From the NCBI GenBank assembly GCA_015852425.1, contig JAAAIG010000461.1, forward strand, positions 2,452 through 29,286: a DNA stretch of 26,835 nt, in the 5' to 3' direction. Shown piece after piece: positions 1 to 10,308 of this stretch. The notes under the pieces are model-generated. The model was not told where the DNA came from. It worked only from the letters and a program-made list of their open reading frames with translations, and ran no database searches. Made by a program: the position numbers and the translations under genes. The first letter of the stretch is position 1; each line of letters opens with the position of its first letter. Source of the DNA: Gryganskiella cystojenkinii. Its lineage: Eukaryota; Mortierellomycota; Mortierellomycetes; Mortierellales; Mortierellaceae.

Positions 1-310
1 TCGAGTAACGTCGTAGTTGATGCATCCTAGCCTAGCGTTCAAAGGCCCACCGTGTTTCATCTTCCTTCCCAGCTCAATATAATTGCGCCTTAAAGGTCGA
101 CAAGTGCCTCATATCCCTCAGTCGGTCCAAAATCTGAAAAGAGCCAACTGAAGATCCTCGCTCGGATCATCAAGATCGATCCCCACCGGTTCGAGCATCT
201 TGAACGGGGTCCAGCAGGAAATCGCCCGTCAGGTCCAACACCTCGACCCTATGAAGGCTCGCGATCCTCGAAAGCACGCTCGCCTGGGTCCACCCGCGAG
301 CGTTAAATAA
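1..310 (-). pseudogene. Decayed LRR/F-box-like relic, cut by window edge
   Basis: On the minus strand this stretch reads as short protein-like segments in successive frames. First comes a leucine-rich segment around ASLHRVEVLDLTGDFLLDPV (about 305-185). It is followed in another frame by KMLEPVGIDLDDPSEDLQLA and LFRFWTD (about 200-121), and then in a third frame by DRLRDMRHLSTFKAQLY (about 125-73). The L-x-x-L-x-x-L-D-L-T spacing is typical of leucine-rich repeats, such as those in fungal F-box/LRR proteins. No start codon is seen, and at least two frame changes are needed to read it through. The remainder would lie left of position 1. The family call is inferred from the repeat pattern only. 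A gene with several missed introns is less likely, because I see no usable GT-AG pairs at the frame changes. Confidence 0.35.
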
Positions 311-863
311 GAATGCGATTGATAACTCTTTTTAAACCTCGACAACGAACGATCATGCTGCTCAATATCAGAATCGATTATGAAAATCCGCCTCATCTTA
401 AGCTACTGTCCCAGAGACTTCATCACACCTTTTCAAAAATATCCGGTCTGTGGACCCCCTGTTTTTTAATCAAATTTCCGTCAAGATGACATTAGAAAAA
501 GGCCAACCAGAGAGCGCGAAGGCATTACTTTATTTGAGAAGAGATTAGAATATTTTCGTTGAAAAATTGGTTTCTAGCCTTGGTGGCGACAGTTGTTAAT
601 CATGGGTCATTATGAAAGCGTGGAGTGGTCATAAAAAAAGAATGGTCATTAAAAAAGTTTTGGTCGTAGCAAAGTTTAGATAGAAAGAAGAAAAAAGATG
701 GATAAAAAAAATGAGAGAGATAGAAGGACTAGGAGATCAAAAATGATAATGGAAGAAGGGCTCACTTCAGGGTATAATAAGTTGCAGTTCAGTTCGTCCA
801 GGGGTTCGTGTGGGTTGTACAGGTTGTTTCGATTGGATCCAAAAGTCAGTGTCGTTATTGTCG
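311..863. other. Intergenic, no gene seen
   Basis: This is AT-rich sequence between the left-edge relic and the stop codon of the CH-CH/spectrin-like gene. It should hold the 3' untranslated region and terminator of that minus-strand gene. Short open stretches occur, but none has a recognisable protein or a credible start. Confidence 0.6.
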
Positions 864-3800
864 TTATTTCCGTGCCAGCTTCTTGACCTTAGCTTGGAAT
901 CGGTTCCATCCTTTCTCGACTAGTAACGCAGCAAGAGTATTTTTTTGAAAAAGAAATAGGTCGTTAGAAAATCATCTTCGTCTCCGAACACAAAGCGGAT
1001 CACAATACTTGACATAGAGTAAACATCTAATAGTGATCAAGCGTCAAAAAAAACTTATTTTACCTTTGTTTGTCGTCTTGGTCACAACTGGGACAGCACC
1101 GGTCGTCTCGGGTCCATATCGACCGCTCTTGATAGACATTCCACTGTTCCTCAACTCCTCCTTGTAGCCATCCAACTCCTCCAATCTAAAAGCGACGTCC
1201 TCGAGAGACTTTCTCTGCGTGACGATATGAGCGCTATGGGCGACTTGTTTCCGGATTTCTTCAAACTCTCGTCCGAGCGCCGTCTGTCGCCTTTGGAACT
1301 CGTCAGGAACGGCTCGAGCAATGAACACCAGGGCGGAGCAAAGTTCTTGCCAGGCCTTGTCGACCCTTGGACGCGACTCTGTCTCAAAGATCTCGACTTG
1401 GTCCTCAAACTCAATGACAGAGAGTCCCAATCGATCAATCTGCAGCCGACTTGCTGTAGTCCTGTACGAGCGCATTGAGGCTGCATCATCAAACTCGCGG
1501 CGGTGATGATGGCTTGCCTTCCACTTGGACTGCTCCCTCGCAAACAAGATCACAGCCTTGGCGAAATCCTTGAACCATGATCTGGCAACCTCAATCTCCT
1601 TCTCCCAGATCGCGCGTCTCTCAAGAGCCTGGAGCTGCAACGATTTTGTCCGGATATCAGTTTCAAGTCTCTGGATTTTGATCGCCAGCTGGTCCACTGT
1701 CCACTCGAGTTCAAGCTGCAACTGCTTCGAATGCACGGTTGCGCTCTCTAGCGCAAGCTCGACTCGCCGACGTGACTCCTGGAAATGGGGCTTCTGAGCC
1801 TGAACATGAGCAAACTCCTTGTCCATGTCTGCCATCAAAACATCCAGGTCGTCGACCACGATCTGTTCATCGACATCGAAGACCACCATTGATTCATAAG
1901 CTTGAGTCCGTCTCTGCTCGAGCTCATCACCGGGCCAAGATGAGAACATTTGCTTGACCTGATCCTGAACGGACTGAACAATACGTCCAGACTTTGTGAT
2001 CCACTTCTCATGCTCGTTCATCTCCTCCGCCAGTTGCCGGAGCCCCACCTGGTATGCGAGCAGAGCTTTAAACTCCAGCAAAAAGGGGTTCAACGCGGCA
2101 CTCAATGTACGACTATGATCCAGTCGCAGGTTAACCATCTTTTCGAGATCCGCTCGAGTTTGTTGTTGCAAGGTCACGTAGATGTCTTGGATCTTGTCGC
2201 CAGCCTTGGGAACCTTTGTCAAAGAACGAGACTCGGTCGTCAAATCCTCAAGTTCGATACGGATGGCGTCCAGCTTCTCCAAAGTGTGGCTGGTCGCCTC
2301 CTTCTCTGCTTTCAGCTCTGTGACCATACGCAGGAATCCGCTATCCATGACATCGACATTGCGCAAGAACGAGCCCACAGAGGCTGCATGCTCTGCAGTT
2401 GCATGAACATGAGCAAGATGAAGATCCAAGAGGGTATACTGGTTCTTGAACTCGTAAAGTTCGACCTCGAGGTGCAACGGAACCGTTTTCGGCTCGGTCG
2501 TGGTCTCGCCTGGGGCAGCAACGGTCGCAAGTTCCGAGAGCGATTGGTAGATGGCGAGGGTCACATCGAATGTCGTCTCCTTTTGCGACGCAGCAGAGGA
2601 AGCAATTTGATTCGCCTGCTTCTTCAATCCTTCAGCTGTTTTAGTCGTGAACACTAAAACAAGTAACACAATAAGTCAGTGAGCTGAAGATTATTTTGTC
2701 GCCCATTGCAACATCTTTTCAAAACATTAGAAAGTCAGATCCCTTACTGGAAGTGTCACTATGTTCACTACACTTCTTGAGCAAGGTTGCATACTCCAGG
2801 ATGAAGGCTATTGATCAAAGATGACAATGACGGTAAGTAGCAAGCTCGATATCTAGTGCCTTGTCATCGACTCGTGCTTTGTAAATGACTTCTTACCTTG
2901 GCATGAAATCGTAGAAGAGTTGACTTCTGCCTTGGATCCAGAAAGCTGCTGAGACCAGACCAACCGCTGTCCCAAAATCTCAAGCTGGAATCCTTCCTGA
3001 CTGACCATCAACAAGAGGCGTTGCACATGCGCACGAATTTGACTCTGCAGCTTTTCGGCCTCATGGTACTGGTCCCGGCGATACTGATCCACAGACTCGA
3101 TTCCACCGGATTGTTGCATCGACTGATGCAAAGACGTCTTGAGAGAGGCCAGTTCGACCATGCGTGCCTTTTGGAACTGCTTTAGACTCGTCAAAGACTT
3201 GTTGTTCTCGTCCTCGGCCTCGTGTAACTCATCTTCAGTCTTCTTCCAGTTCTCCTCGCCATCTGCAAGCCCGTTCATGGTTGAGATACCACGGCCCACG
3301 ATCTCTTGCTCCGCTTCTTGAAGGGATTGCTCCATGGACGTGATCATGTCCGAGTACTGGTCCCAGAGAATGCTCCATTGTTGACCAACTTCCAATCCAG
3401 ACAACAAGCGGGACTGCATCTGTCGAATGTTGGATTGGCGGTCCCGAATCTCCCTCAGCATGACTGTGCAAGAGGGATCCTGAACCAGAAAACGATAGAT
3501 CGTCTCCTGTTCAGAACCCGCAATCTCGTTTGTCGTGTGGTTAAACCGATCCGCTAGTTCGCTGAGGGCCACAGATTGGTCGCCCTCCGTAAGCTCGATC
3601 GATGCCAGTTTAGCCTCCACATCCTCCAAGGTCGAGTTTAGCCCGACAAGATGGCTGGCCACACGACGGCATTCCTTGAGCGTTTTGACATCCCGCTCCC
3701 GATCCTGTTGCAAAGCTCGAATGTCCTTCAAAAGACGCTGAACACTGGTGATTTTGTTCTGGATCAGAGTCGGATCTTGCTTGAACCCAGGACGCGTCAG

Positions 3801-6800
3801 AGCTTCAGAGACTGCAGCAGCCAATATCTCGAACGTTGAATACATGCCAGTCTCAAAGGCTTCGAAGGCGTGGCGAACTCGAACGACCATGGCCGCAAAG
3901 TTCTCCTGAGGCGTTGTGTCCTCTTGGGCGAATCCACTGAATGGGGTCTTGTCGTAGAGTTGTGCTCGGAAATCGCGCAGGGTGGTCTGACAGGTTTGAG
4001 TAAGCTCCAAAAACTCTTTTAATTGCTGATCATCCTTGAGAGTCAATTGTTTCTCCTGAAACCCGGTACGGAGGTCCCTGACAAGAGTTGAAAGTCCAGC
4101 ATGCCGGATTTGGATCGATTCCCAGACAAACGGCTCCTGGTCATGAGACTTGAAGGCAGATTCTAGCTGAGCAAGACCGGCCTCGACCTTGAGAACCGCA
4201 GATTCGACATCCAATTCAGGTTGAGAACTAGTCCAGTTCAAAACAGTAGCATAGGCGGCTTCGAGTTGTGACAGAGTCGAGCGCGCAGAGACCAGATAAT
4301 CCAAAACTCTGGTCGCATACGTATATCGATGTGTCTCCTTGGGCAACAACTCCTCAACTCTCTCGACTTTATCCGTGACGTCTTTGACCTTCTCCTGAAC
4401 TGCGATAGTAGTCGCTGAAGCGGTGATATCGTTTGTCCTTTCGAGGTTGTCGAGTACGACCTTGCAATCATCTCCTAATTTGACCAATCCGTTAGCGCGG
4501 AACTCAGTCAGTTGCCGTTGCTCTTCCTCGAGATGTGACTTGAAGGAGGTCAGCTCCTGCTCCAGAGGCTCAAGGTTGATATCAGTATTGGTATCCCTGG
4601 AGACGTATTCTTTGACAGTCTCAGCTCCCTTCCAGACATCCTCTGAAACAAACGAGGGGTTCTCTTGTGCCGTGAGCCACTCCAGAGCCTTTTCGATCAC
4701 ATCTGCGGCAAGTTCGTAAGCGCTCAAGAATGTCCTGAGTGAACGATCGGTTGAGAGACTTTGCTGGGCTACTTCGAGGTCCGTTGCAACTTGAGGGAGT
4801 CGCTCTTGAATGAGGTCCGTGTTCCTTTCTGAGAGGTGTTGAGGAGGCGAATGAGAGGTAGATTCCAACAGAGAAGAAAGTGTTTCGGTATACTTCTTGA
4901 GAAGCATCTTCATCGAGAACAAATTCGAGTCCTGAAAGTCGAGCAGTGAAGGTTGCGATCGAGAGTCAAGTGAGTCCTGAGCACGTTTCGTGGCGGCGGC
5001 TTGAAGCTGAACCTCAAACTTGTGCACATCCTCCATTATTCGATCCATCTCTTGTGAACACCCAATGACCCACTCCAGCTCCTGGACAGCGATTTTGGCA
5101 TCCGTCGACTTTTTGTGAAGGGCGTTCCAATTGGAATCAATATCCCACCAGATCTTGTCGACCTCGGCAACTTGCTCTGCACTGAGTTCTGGCAATTCGT
5201 AATCCAAGAGTTCCTCGCGTGCACCATGGATACGCATAAGCTTGCTCTCCCTAACTGCCCATTCCGCTTCCGCCGTCTTGATTGTTGTTGTAAAGGATTC
5301 GAGATCAGATCCGTCCAGAGGCGTGGCGATATCAGGTGTTTGCGGAAATTCATCTTGCTGTTGTTGAATCCACTCCGAAAAGGCACTCGATTGTTCTTTA
5401 TAGAGTGCCAATTTTTCCTCAAGCTCGCCCTGACGCCTGCTGAGTTCTTCAGGATCCATGGGTTCGGCTGCGGAGGTTGAACGACCCAGTTCTGACTCCG
5501 CGAGCAAGATGTCCTCTGTGGTATCGATTGCACTCTTGGAATATTTTCCTCCGCCAGTAGGGCCATATTTTTCTTGGAGTAGTTGCGCTCGTTCTCGCTC
5601 ACGTTGTTCTCTTCGAAGTTGTCGTTGACGGCTCTTTTCCTCCTCTTCCTCACGACGCTTCCTTCGAGCTTCCTCTTCTTCACGGGCACGCTCGGCAGCA
5701 CGGACAGACCAGCCTTCAATTTCCAGACGCTTGAGTCGGATACGCTCCAGCTCTTCTTGTTCATCTCGTTTCTTGCGGTCGTCTTCTTCTTGGATCCGAC
5801 GAAGGGCTTCCTGTTGATCCTCTCCGGCAACAGTCTGTCGTTGTTCCTTAGCCTGGGCACGCAGCGCGTGCTGTTGCTCCGTAAGGGCTGGATCCTGTTC
5901 CCGTTCGTGCTTGGACATGACGAGATAATATTCAGAGACGTATGTCATGATGGATCGTTCGTCCGGCGTTTCGACATCGACCAGATCCTCGGGGTCGAGC
6001 AATTTTGGCAGGTTCATCTTTTCAAAGGCGGTGTCAAATGCGAGTGTGAGAGTGTTGCGCCATTGCTCAATCGTTTCGTATGGTGCTTGTAAAATAGTAG
6101 AATAAAACTCTGGTAGAAATGTCTGGTCGTGTCTATGAATCAAGGCCGCAAAGGCGAGTCCTGTCCTCCACGAACGATGGAAATCCTGAATAGGTGGGAT
6201 GACATCCGAGTAATCCTCGAGTTGATTTCGCACCCATCGCAACAGGGCTTGCTTTGCATCGACCTGCTGTGAAGACGCACCCTTTTTTTTGCCTTTCAGA
6301 GTGAGCACTGCCGTATTGATGGAATCGTCTCCTTCCTGCGATAAGAGAAAGAAAACAATATTGATGCTGTTGTTAGTGTCGCTTTCATGTTTTTGTTGTT
6401 GATGTCGTTGTAATAGTAGTGGCGATGCTGGTATTTGTAGTAATAGCTATCATTTTTGTTTTGCACACCAAAACATAACACACCAGAACACACACTCATT
6501 GCTCTTCCACTCTAACAAAAGTACGTTCATCGCTTTCAAAAAGAAAATGACGGCTCTCAAGTGAACAAATGCAAAGACAGAAAGGAAACCATATTAAATT
6601 AACCCACAACCATATGTCGCCTCCTTCCGACAAACAGGTCGTTTTTTCTTGGATGTTCCCTGGAAGCAGAGAGCACCAAAAGGCAAAAATCTGACCCCAT
6701 GCCTTTTTTTCTTTCTTGCACCCGCACAGACAGCACATAGCACATGGAAACATGGAACACGGGGCAAACAACGGCTGCATTTGAAGGAAAAAAGGAAAAA

Positions 6801-7470
6801 AAGTCCAACGGCGTCGTTTTTTTGTTACCTGGTTCATCTCCTCTAGGAGGGACGGATAAAACTCGGTCATGGTGTTGGCAACATGTTGGATCTGGAACCG
6901 ATAGATGATGATCCAGATCAGACCCAGGGTCAGCTTGACGTTACCATCGACAATATCCTCGTTACCGATCGAGCCCAGAGGTTCGTCCGTCTTCTTTTCC
7001 AGGAACGACAGGGCCTTGGAGACGTTCGCCATTTGATGGATACGCATGTTACCTCGTTCGGGTTTCAACGGTTCGTTCGAGATTACCTCTAGGAGACCGA
7101 TAAGTCGTTTGCCGTCTCGAAGGTCCTTTTCGATCGTCGCCATGGGGACATAGGTCGTGGTCTTGGCGAGTTGAACATTGACCCAGCGCATAAACGCCGT
7201 CTTTTGGGTATCGATTTGGGATGCAGCAAACTGTCGGACCATGTCATCGCCCGTGTCGAGATGTGAGGTTAAATGTTGTTGCTGTGGTTGTAATAATGAC
7301 GATGGATGGACGGAATGGGATGGAGTAATAGTAGTAGAGGAAGAAGGATGGGAAGAAGAAGAAGAAGAGGAGGAGGTTGCAGCTGCGTGGTGGTTGGAGC
7401 CTCCTGTTGCTCCTACTCCTGGAAGTGTGCCTCCTCCTGGACGCTTGTTTTTGAGTTGCCAGGAAGCCAT
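864..7470 (-). CDS. Tandem calponin-homology, spectrin-like actin cross-linking protein
   Basis: Five exons are phase-consistent: 7470-6829, 6335-2897, 2807-2748, 2653-1064 and 919-864, giving 1928 residues. CH1 (about 88-194) carries the alpha-actinin signature IGNEDIVDGNVKLTLGLIW. CH2 (about 239-354) has DFHRSWRTGLAFAALIHRH and the PDERSIMTYVS motif. Together they make a type-1/type-2 actin-binding module. A charged helix rich in E, R and K (about 365-480) follows. The remaining 1400 or so residues are heptad-like helices with tryptophans at spectrin-repeat-like spacing (for example EAEWAVRESKL, ALEWLTAQE and EVARSWFKDF). I see no EF-hand pair and no PH domain, and the C-terminus is short and basic. 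It is roughly twice the length of alpha-actinin, so it resembles beta-spectrin or plakin architecture. Expected role: cortical or septal actin bundling. The 493-nt first intron falls exactly between CH1 and CH2. The ATG at 7470 is preferred over an upstream in-frame GTG at 7476. The N-terminal 85 residues are Ser/Gln/His-rich and probably disordered. Confidence 0.9.
2748..2807 (-). other. 60-nt in-frame small exon of the CH-CH/spectrin-like gene
   Basis: This is exon 3 of the gene. It is preceded by an acceptor ending GATCAATAG and followed by the donor GTAAGGGATC. It adds the helical segment AFILEYATLLKKCSEHSDTS, which continues the heptad pattern on both sides. Both flanking splice junctions break a codon after its first base (phase 1). 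The reading frame is therefore kept whether the exon is included or skipped; skipping would join exon 2 to exon 4 through a valine codon. Confidence 0.8.
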
Positions 7471-7567
7471 TGACACAAAAACAAGGCGGTAAAGTTGTGG
7501 TTGGTCGAGGAGAGTGGTGGTTGTATTAAGGAAGTGCGGTAGTCGTTACAAAAGGGAATATAAGAAA

Positions 7568-7587
7568 GGGGGAGGGAGGGGGGGTGG
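7568..7587 (+). promoter_or_regulatory. G-rich tract with G-quadruplex potential
   Basis: The plus strand has runs of five, three and seven consecutive G separated by single A residues, followed by TGG. The seven-G run can supply two G-tracts, so four tracts with one-base loops are possible. It lies about 100 nt upstream of the start codon at 7470, on the strand opposite the coding strand. A regulatory role is inference. Confidence 0.35.
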
Positions 7588-7599
7588 CAGAAACAGGGT

Positions 7600-7625
7600 T
7601 GAATGAATGAAATGAATGAATGAAT
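7600..7625 (+). repeat. TGAA tetranucleotide microsatellite
   Basis: Six copies of TGAA occur with one extra A after the third copy. The repeat lies in the 5' flank of the CH-CH/spectrin-like gene. Confidence 0.8.
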
Positions 7626-8239
7626 AGAAAAGGGAAAGAGGGGGTCCGCCCTTGGCTGTGTCCTTGCAAAGGGACGCGTGTTTTTAATTTTGCAGTAAAG
7701 AAAAAAGAACAAAGGAGAAACACCGCCCAGGAGGGACAAATCAACGAACTGAAGCGGGGAAACACGCAAAGGGGACAAAGGAAAAGGGAAAGAATGAGAA
7801 ACTGATGAGGAGAGGGAGAGGAATCGAATTGGCGAGGTGAATGTTGAAACCCAAAAGTGTGAACACCTTGCAACGACAGGTCTCGAGACTCGACTTTGAA
7901 AGGAGAGCTGCTCTCAACGGATATCGATCATTGAAGGTTTTTTCGTGGCCGAAAAATAAAGGGTATCCTCGATAAATTATTCATAGAAACTTTTTTTTTT
8001 TTATTTCTGCTTCGTCTATTCTTAGTACTTTCTTCTGGTCCTTCTGTTTGAGCGGTGTATCCAGGACCATCCTCGGACGAGCTCAGAACCAGCATACGCG
8101 CTTGGACCCGACATCAACTATAAATTTGTAGGATCTTATGCGATCAAAGAGATGGAAACATTCAATCCAGAGTTTTAAAGCGCTCCAGGTTGGATGTCGA
8201 CATCAAACCCACAGCGCCACGAGAATATGGCCAAATTTG

Positions 8240-8412
8240 AATCCCATTTTTATGAAAACGGGTCTACTTTATCTAGGTTACCACGTCTCAGCCCAAGGTA
8301 TCCGCTTACAGGAGTCCAGGCTCGACAAACTTCTGGAACTAGGTGTCCTTAAGAATGTCTGTAGTCCGAGCCTTCGTTGGACTGGCCCAGTTACACTCTT
8401 ATTTAATCTATT
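8240..8412 (+). mobile_element. Ty3-type reverse transcriptase relic
   Basis: The plus strand reads YLGYHVSAQGIR from about 8270, followed by SRLDKLLELGVLKN and, after a one-base frame change, VVRAFVGLAQLHSYLIY. This matches the conserved end of Ty3/gypsy reverse transcriptases. There, an F/Y-LGH-V-S-x-x-G-I block is followed by a 'K.. V.. LRSFVGL' block before the RNase H domain. Only this short piece survives, with no active-site YxDD, RNase H or integrase nearby. It is therefore a degraded fragment. Its orientation is opposite to the gag relic at 10989-11492, so the two need not come from one insertion. Confidence 0.6.
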
Positions 8413-8439
8413 TGACGCCCTCCTCTCATGGTGTCGTGG

Positions 8440-8931
8440 CGCATCCGCGTGAAGGGGATCTATAATCGGGTGGCCGGTAACAGAAGGGCCATGCTTTGGG
8501 GTAGAAGAAGTTATTGTAAACTCGACAGTTGTAGGTGAGGTGGTAGTGTGAGTTGGTTTCGAGGTTGTTGCTGTTGTTTGGCTGGTAGACAATTTCAGTG
8601 GTGCTGTGTATGGGTGTACGAAGTCAAGATTGATGGCAAGGGAATAGTAGCGCTAGTCACGTCGACCCAAGTTGTTGTGATACTCTCAGTGCTGAAGGAG
8701 GGAAGCTCATGGCGGTGTCCCTTGGAAGTGGTGGTTGATAGTACATGCCGAGATGGACTCTGGCAAGGTAAAGAAGGACTCGTTGGGGCGTTGGGGAGGA
8801 GAAAGAGCGTTGGAAACCGCGTATCTTTGGAAGGCTCCTTACGTAGTAAAGGATCCGAGCAAGAGGGCTGACGATCTTCTTCAGTGAGGTTCTTTCAAAG
8901 GCATAAGGTTGAGGTGGTTGGTACTTTGTAG
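8440..8931 (-). other. Ser/Thr/Pro-rich open sequence, no assignable gene
   Basis: Read on the minus strand, two frames are rich in Thr, Ser and Pro (for example TESITTTWVDVTSATIPLP and SQTTATTSKPTHTTTSPTT). This is the texture of fungal cell-wall or mucin-like proteins. No start codon, splice pattern or single long frame supports a gene. It may be the decayed tail of the membrane-like fragment just upstream, or only a product of the pyrimidine-rich strand. Confidence 0.25.
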
Positions 8932-9609
8932 TTATATTTCGATAACGATTCCCAGGAGGATTGGCCAAAGGAGTAATGTGACACCGTAAGAGATAAAGAC
9001 AGTGTAGAGGTAGGTATGTTTTCGGAAGAGGAGGTCGTGGATGACCAAGAGGGAGAAGACGATGACGAGGCAGAAATAAATGGCACGGACGAGTCGGTGT
9101 GACAGATAGTTTCCGCGATGTCGAAGGAGAAGCAACAGTTGAGAATGGGGGAAAAGAATAAGATCACTAGAGCAAAGAGATACAACGATCGTTGTATACA
9201 ACACCGCGAAGAAGGGAAGGAGACGAACGAAACTGATAGAGATGCTCCAACCCATCCGGACCACTGGCCAGGCGTAGCTGAAGACTTGGCCAATAATGAT
9301 GAAAGGAAAGATGAAGATGTAGTAGAGGGTTCTTCGGTCAGAGATGTGACCACTTCGGGACCCTGATCCGGTTCGATGGAAGGAAGAGTTGTTGAGGTTG
9401 GTTCCCTTGCGCTGGAGATCTTGACCGTGGAAAGCCAGGTTGAAAAAGAGACGCAGGAAGGTCAGGATTGTTTGAGATGAAAGGTAATGTGGACGATAGG
9501 AGCAACGAGAGCAGAGTGCAAAAAGAAACCGTCGTAATTCGAGAGAGAGAGAAAGAAGTGTACAGGCCGTCAATTTTCCACTCCCAACCCTGTAAGATCG
9601 AACAAGCAC
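8932..9609 (-). pseudogene. Possible multi-pass membrane protein fragment
   Basis: A single open frame on the minus strand contains three or four hydrophobic segments with charged residues between them: around RTLYYIFIFPFIIIGQVF, around VRLLPFFAVLYTTIVV, around YFCLVIVFSLLVIHDLL and around TVFISYGVTLLLWPILLGIV. A Ser/Arg-rich loop (GTNLNNSSFHRTGSGSRSG) precedes the first. The pattern of a long basic loop followed by two membrane helices would fit the end of a seven-helix receptor, but I cannot name a family. The only in-frame ATG lies after the first hydrophobic segment, and I found no convincing splice acceptor that supplies an earlier start. The fragment is therefore probably broken, or a chance product of pyrimidine-rich DNA. 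Confidence 0.3.
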
Positions 9610-10308
9610 GGTTTGATCGTGAGTACGCGTGAGTGGACGATGAGAATCTGTTATGCTGTGACAAAGGTTCTTTTCTCACTAAGTTGCAAAAGTAAAACTG
9701 TGTTTTCGGATAGTGAGGATGGTATTCCTTTTTATTTCTTATGTATTTTTATACTGCCTATGGTGGCGACGTGACAGATAATACAAAGAGGGGGCTTACG
9801 GTGACATTATACTACAATCGCGCAACCAACATCTCCTGTCATTGTCATCCGCCACCAAAAGTCGGACACGCCACCAAAATCGCCCTCGGCTCTCATTTTC
9901 ACTCTTTCTGTCAATTCAAATTGACCAATACGCCCCTTGATTCAACGCACTAAACCCGTGTATAAATTATTGTATGAAAATGACGGTAGCATGCGGAGCA
10001 TGCGGTCACATTTTCAGTCAAATATCAATATCTCTTTCAGTTTAATATGCGCCCAAGATTAAATATCTCTTTCTCTGGACGAAATTTAATATCGAACGAC
10101 ATGGCTATCACCCTATGCAAGCAATTCACGCTTATTTCCACCTGCTATTGAATGATATGCTACACAGCATGCGTTGCTCGTACACCATATATTTGGAGTC
10201 GGCCGGACGAAAAGCGAGACGGCGCTGCTCCTGGGAACGCTGTCGATGAGTTCCCATGATTGAGCACGGGATTCAATGAGAATGCCTGGCATGTGGGCGA
10301 GCTGTATG
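9610..10308. other. AT-rich intergenic sequence with repeat-like block
   Basis: No gene is visible. The right half (about 9950-10105) is AT-rich and holds an imperfect palindrome (listed separately). It also has two copies of ATATCTCTTTC, near 10029 and 10063, and TTTAATAT-like words repeated at about 10041 and 10085. It looks like debris of a small non-coding mobile element. Confidence 0.5.
9975..10016. repeat. Imperfect palindrome, possible MITE end or remnant
   Basis: The arms TGAAAATGAC and GTCACATTTTCA pair apart from a 2-nt difference. They enclose two GCATGC palindromes separated by GGA, so the whole 42 nt could fold into a hairpin. It sits in the AT-rich spacer next to the bacterial-looking isochorismatase-like gene. 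Confidence 0.5.

Larger units (their letters stand above)
7471..8137. other. 5' flank/promoter region of the CH-CH/spectrin-like gene
   Basis: On the minus strand this stretch is strongly pyrimidine-rich, as fungal 5' leaders and core promoters often are. It holds a G-rich block and a TGAA tetranucleotide repeat on the plus strand (listed separately) and a T run near 7991-8001. The open frames here come from the skewed composition and have no recognisable protein. No distinct TATA box could be placed with confidence. Confidence 0.45.

Noticed and set aside
698..886. A 62-codon plus-strand open frame
   Set aside because: It overlaps the last exon of the CH-CH/spectrin-like gene and starts in A-rich sequence; no protein features.
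1950..2657. A 235-codon plus-strand open frame
   Set aside because: It lies wholly antisense to exon 4 of the CH-CH/spectrin-like gene, has no domain, and arises from the codon bias of the coding strand.
5036..6092. Open frames of 274 (minus) and 169 (plus) codons in alternative frames
   Set aside because: Both overlap exon 2 of the CH-CH/spectrin-like gene in other frames. Their skewed composition mirrors the charged helix and CH2 coding sequence.
6496..6828. Read-through of the first intron of the CH-CH/spectrin-like gene giving a CH1-only protein
   Set aside because: The sequence after the GTAACA donor loses domain character, and a good acceptor at 6336 restores CH2 in frame, so it is intron.
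8548..8871. A 107-codon plus-strand open frame
   Set aside because: It has a Cys/Val/Gly-rich composition typical of purine-biased DNA and no motif; not supported as a gene.
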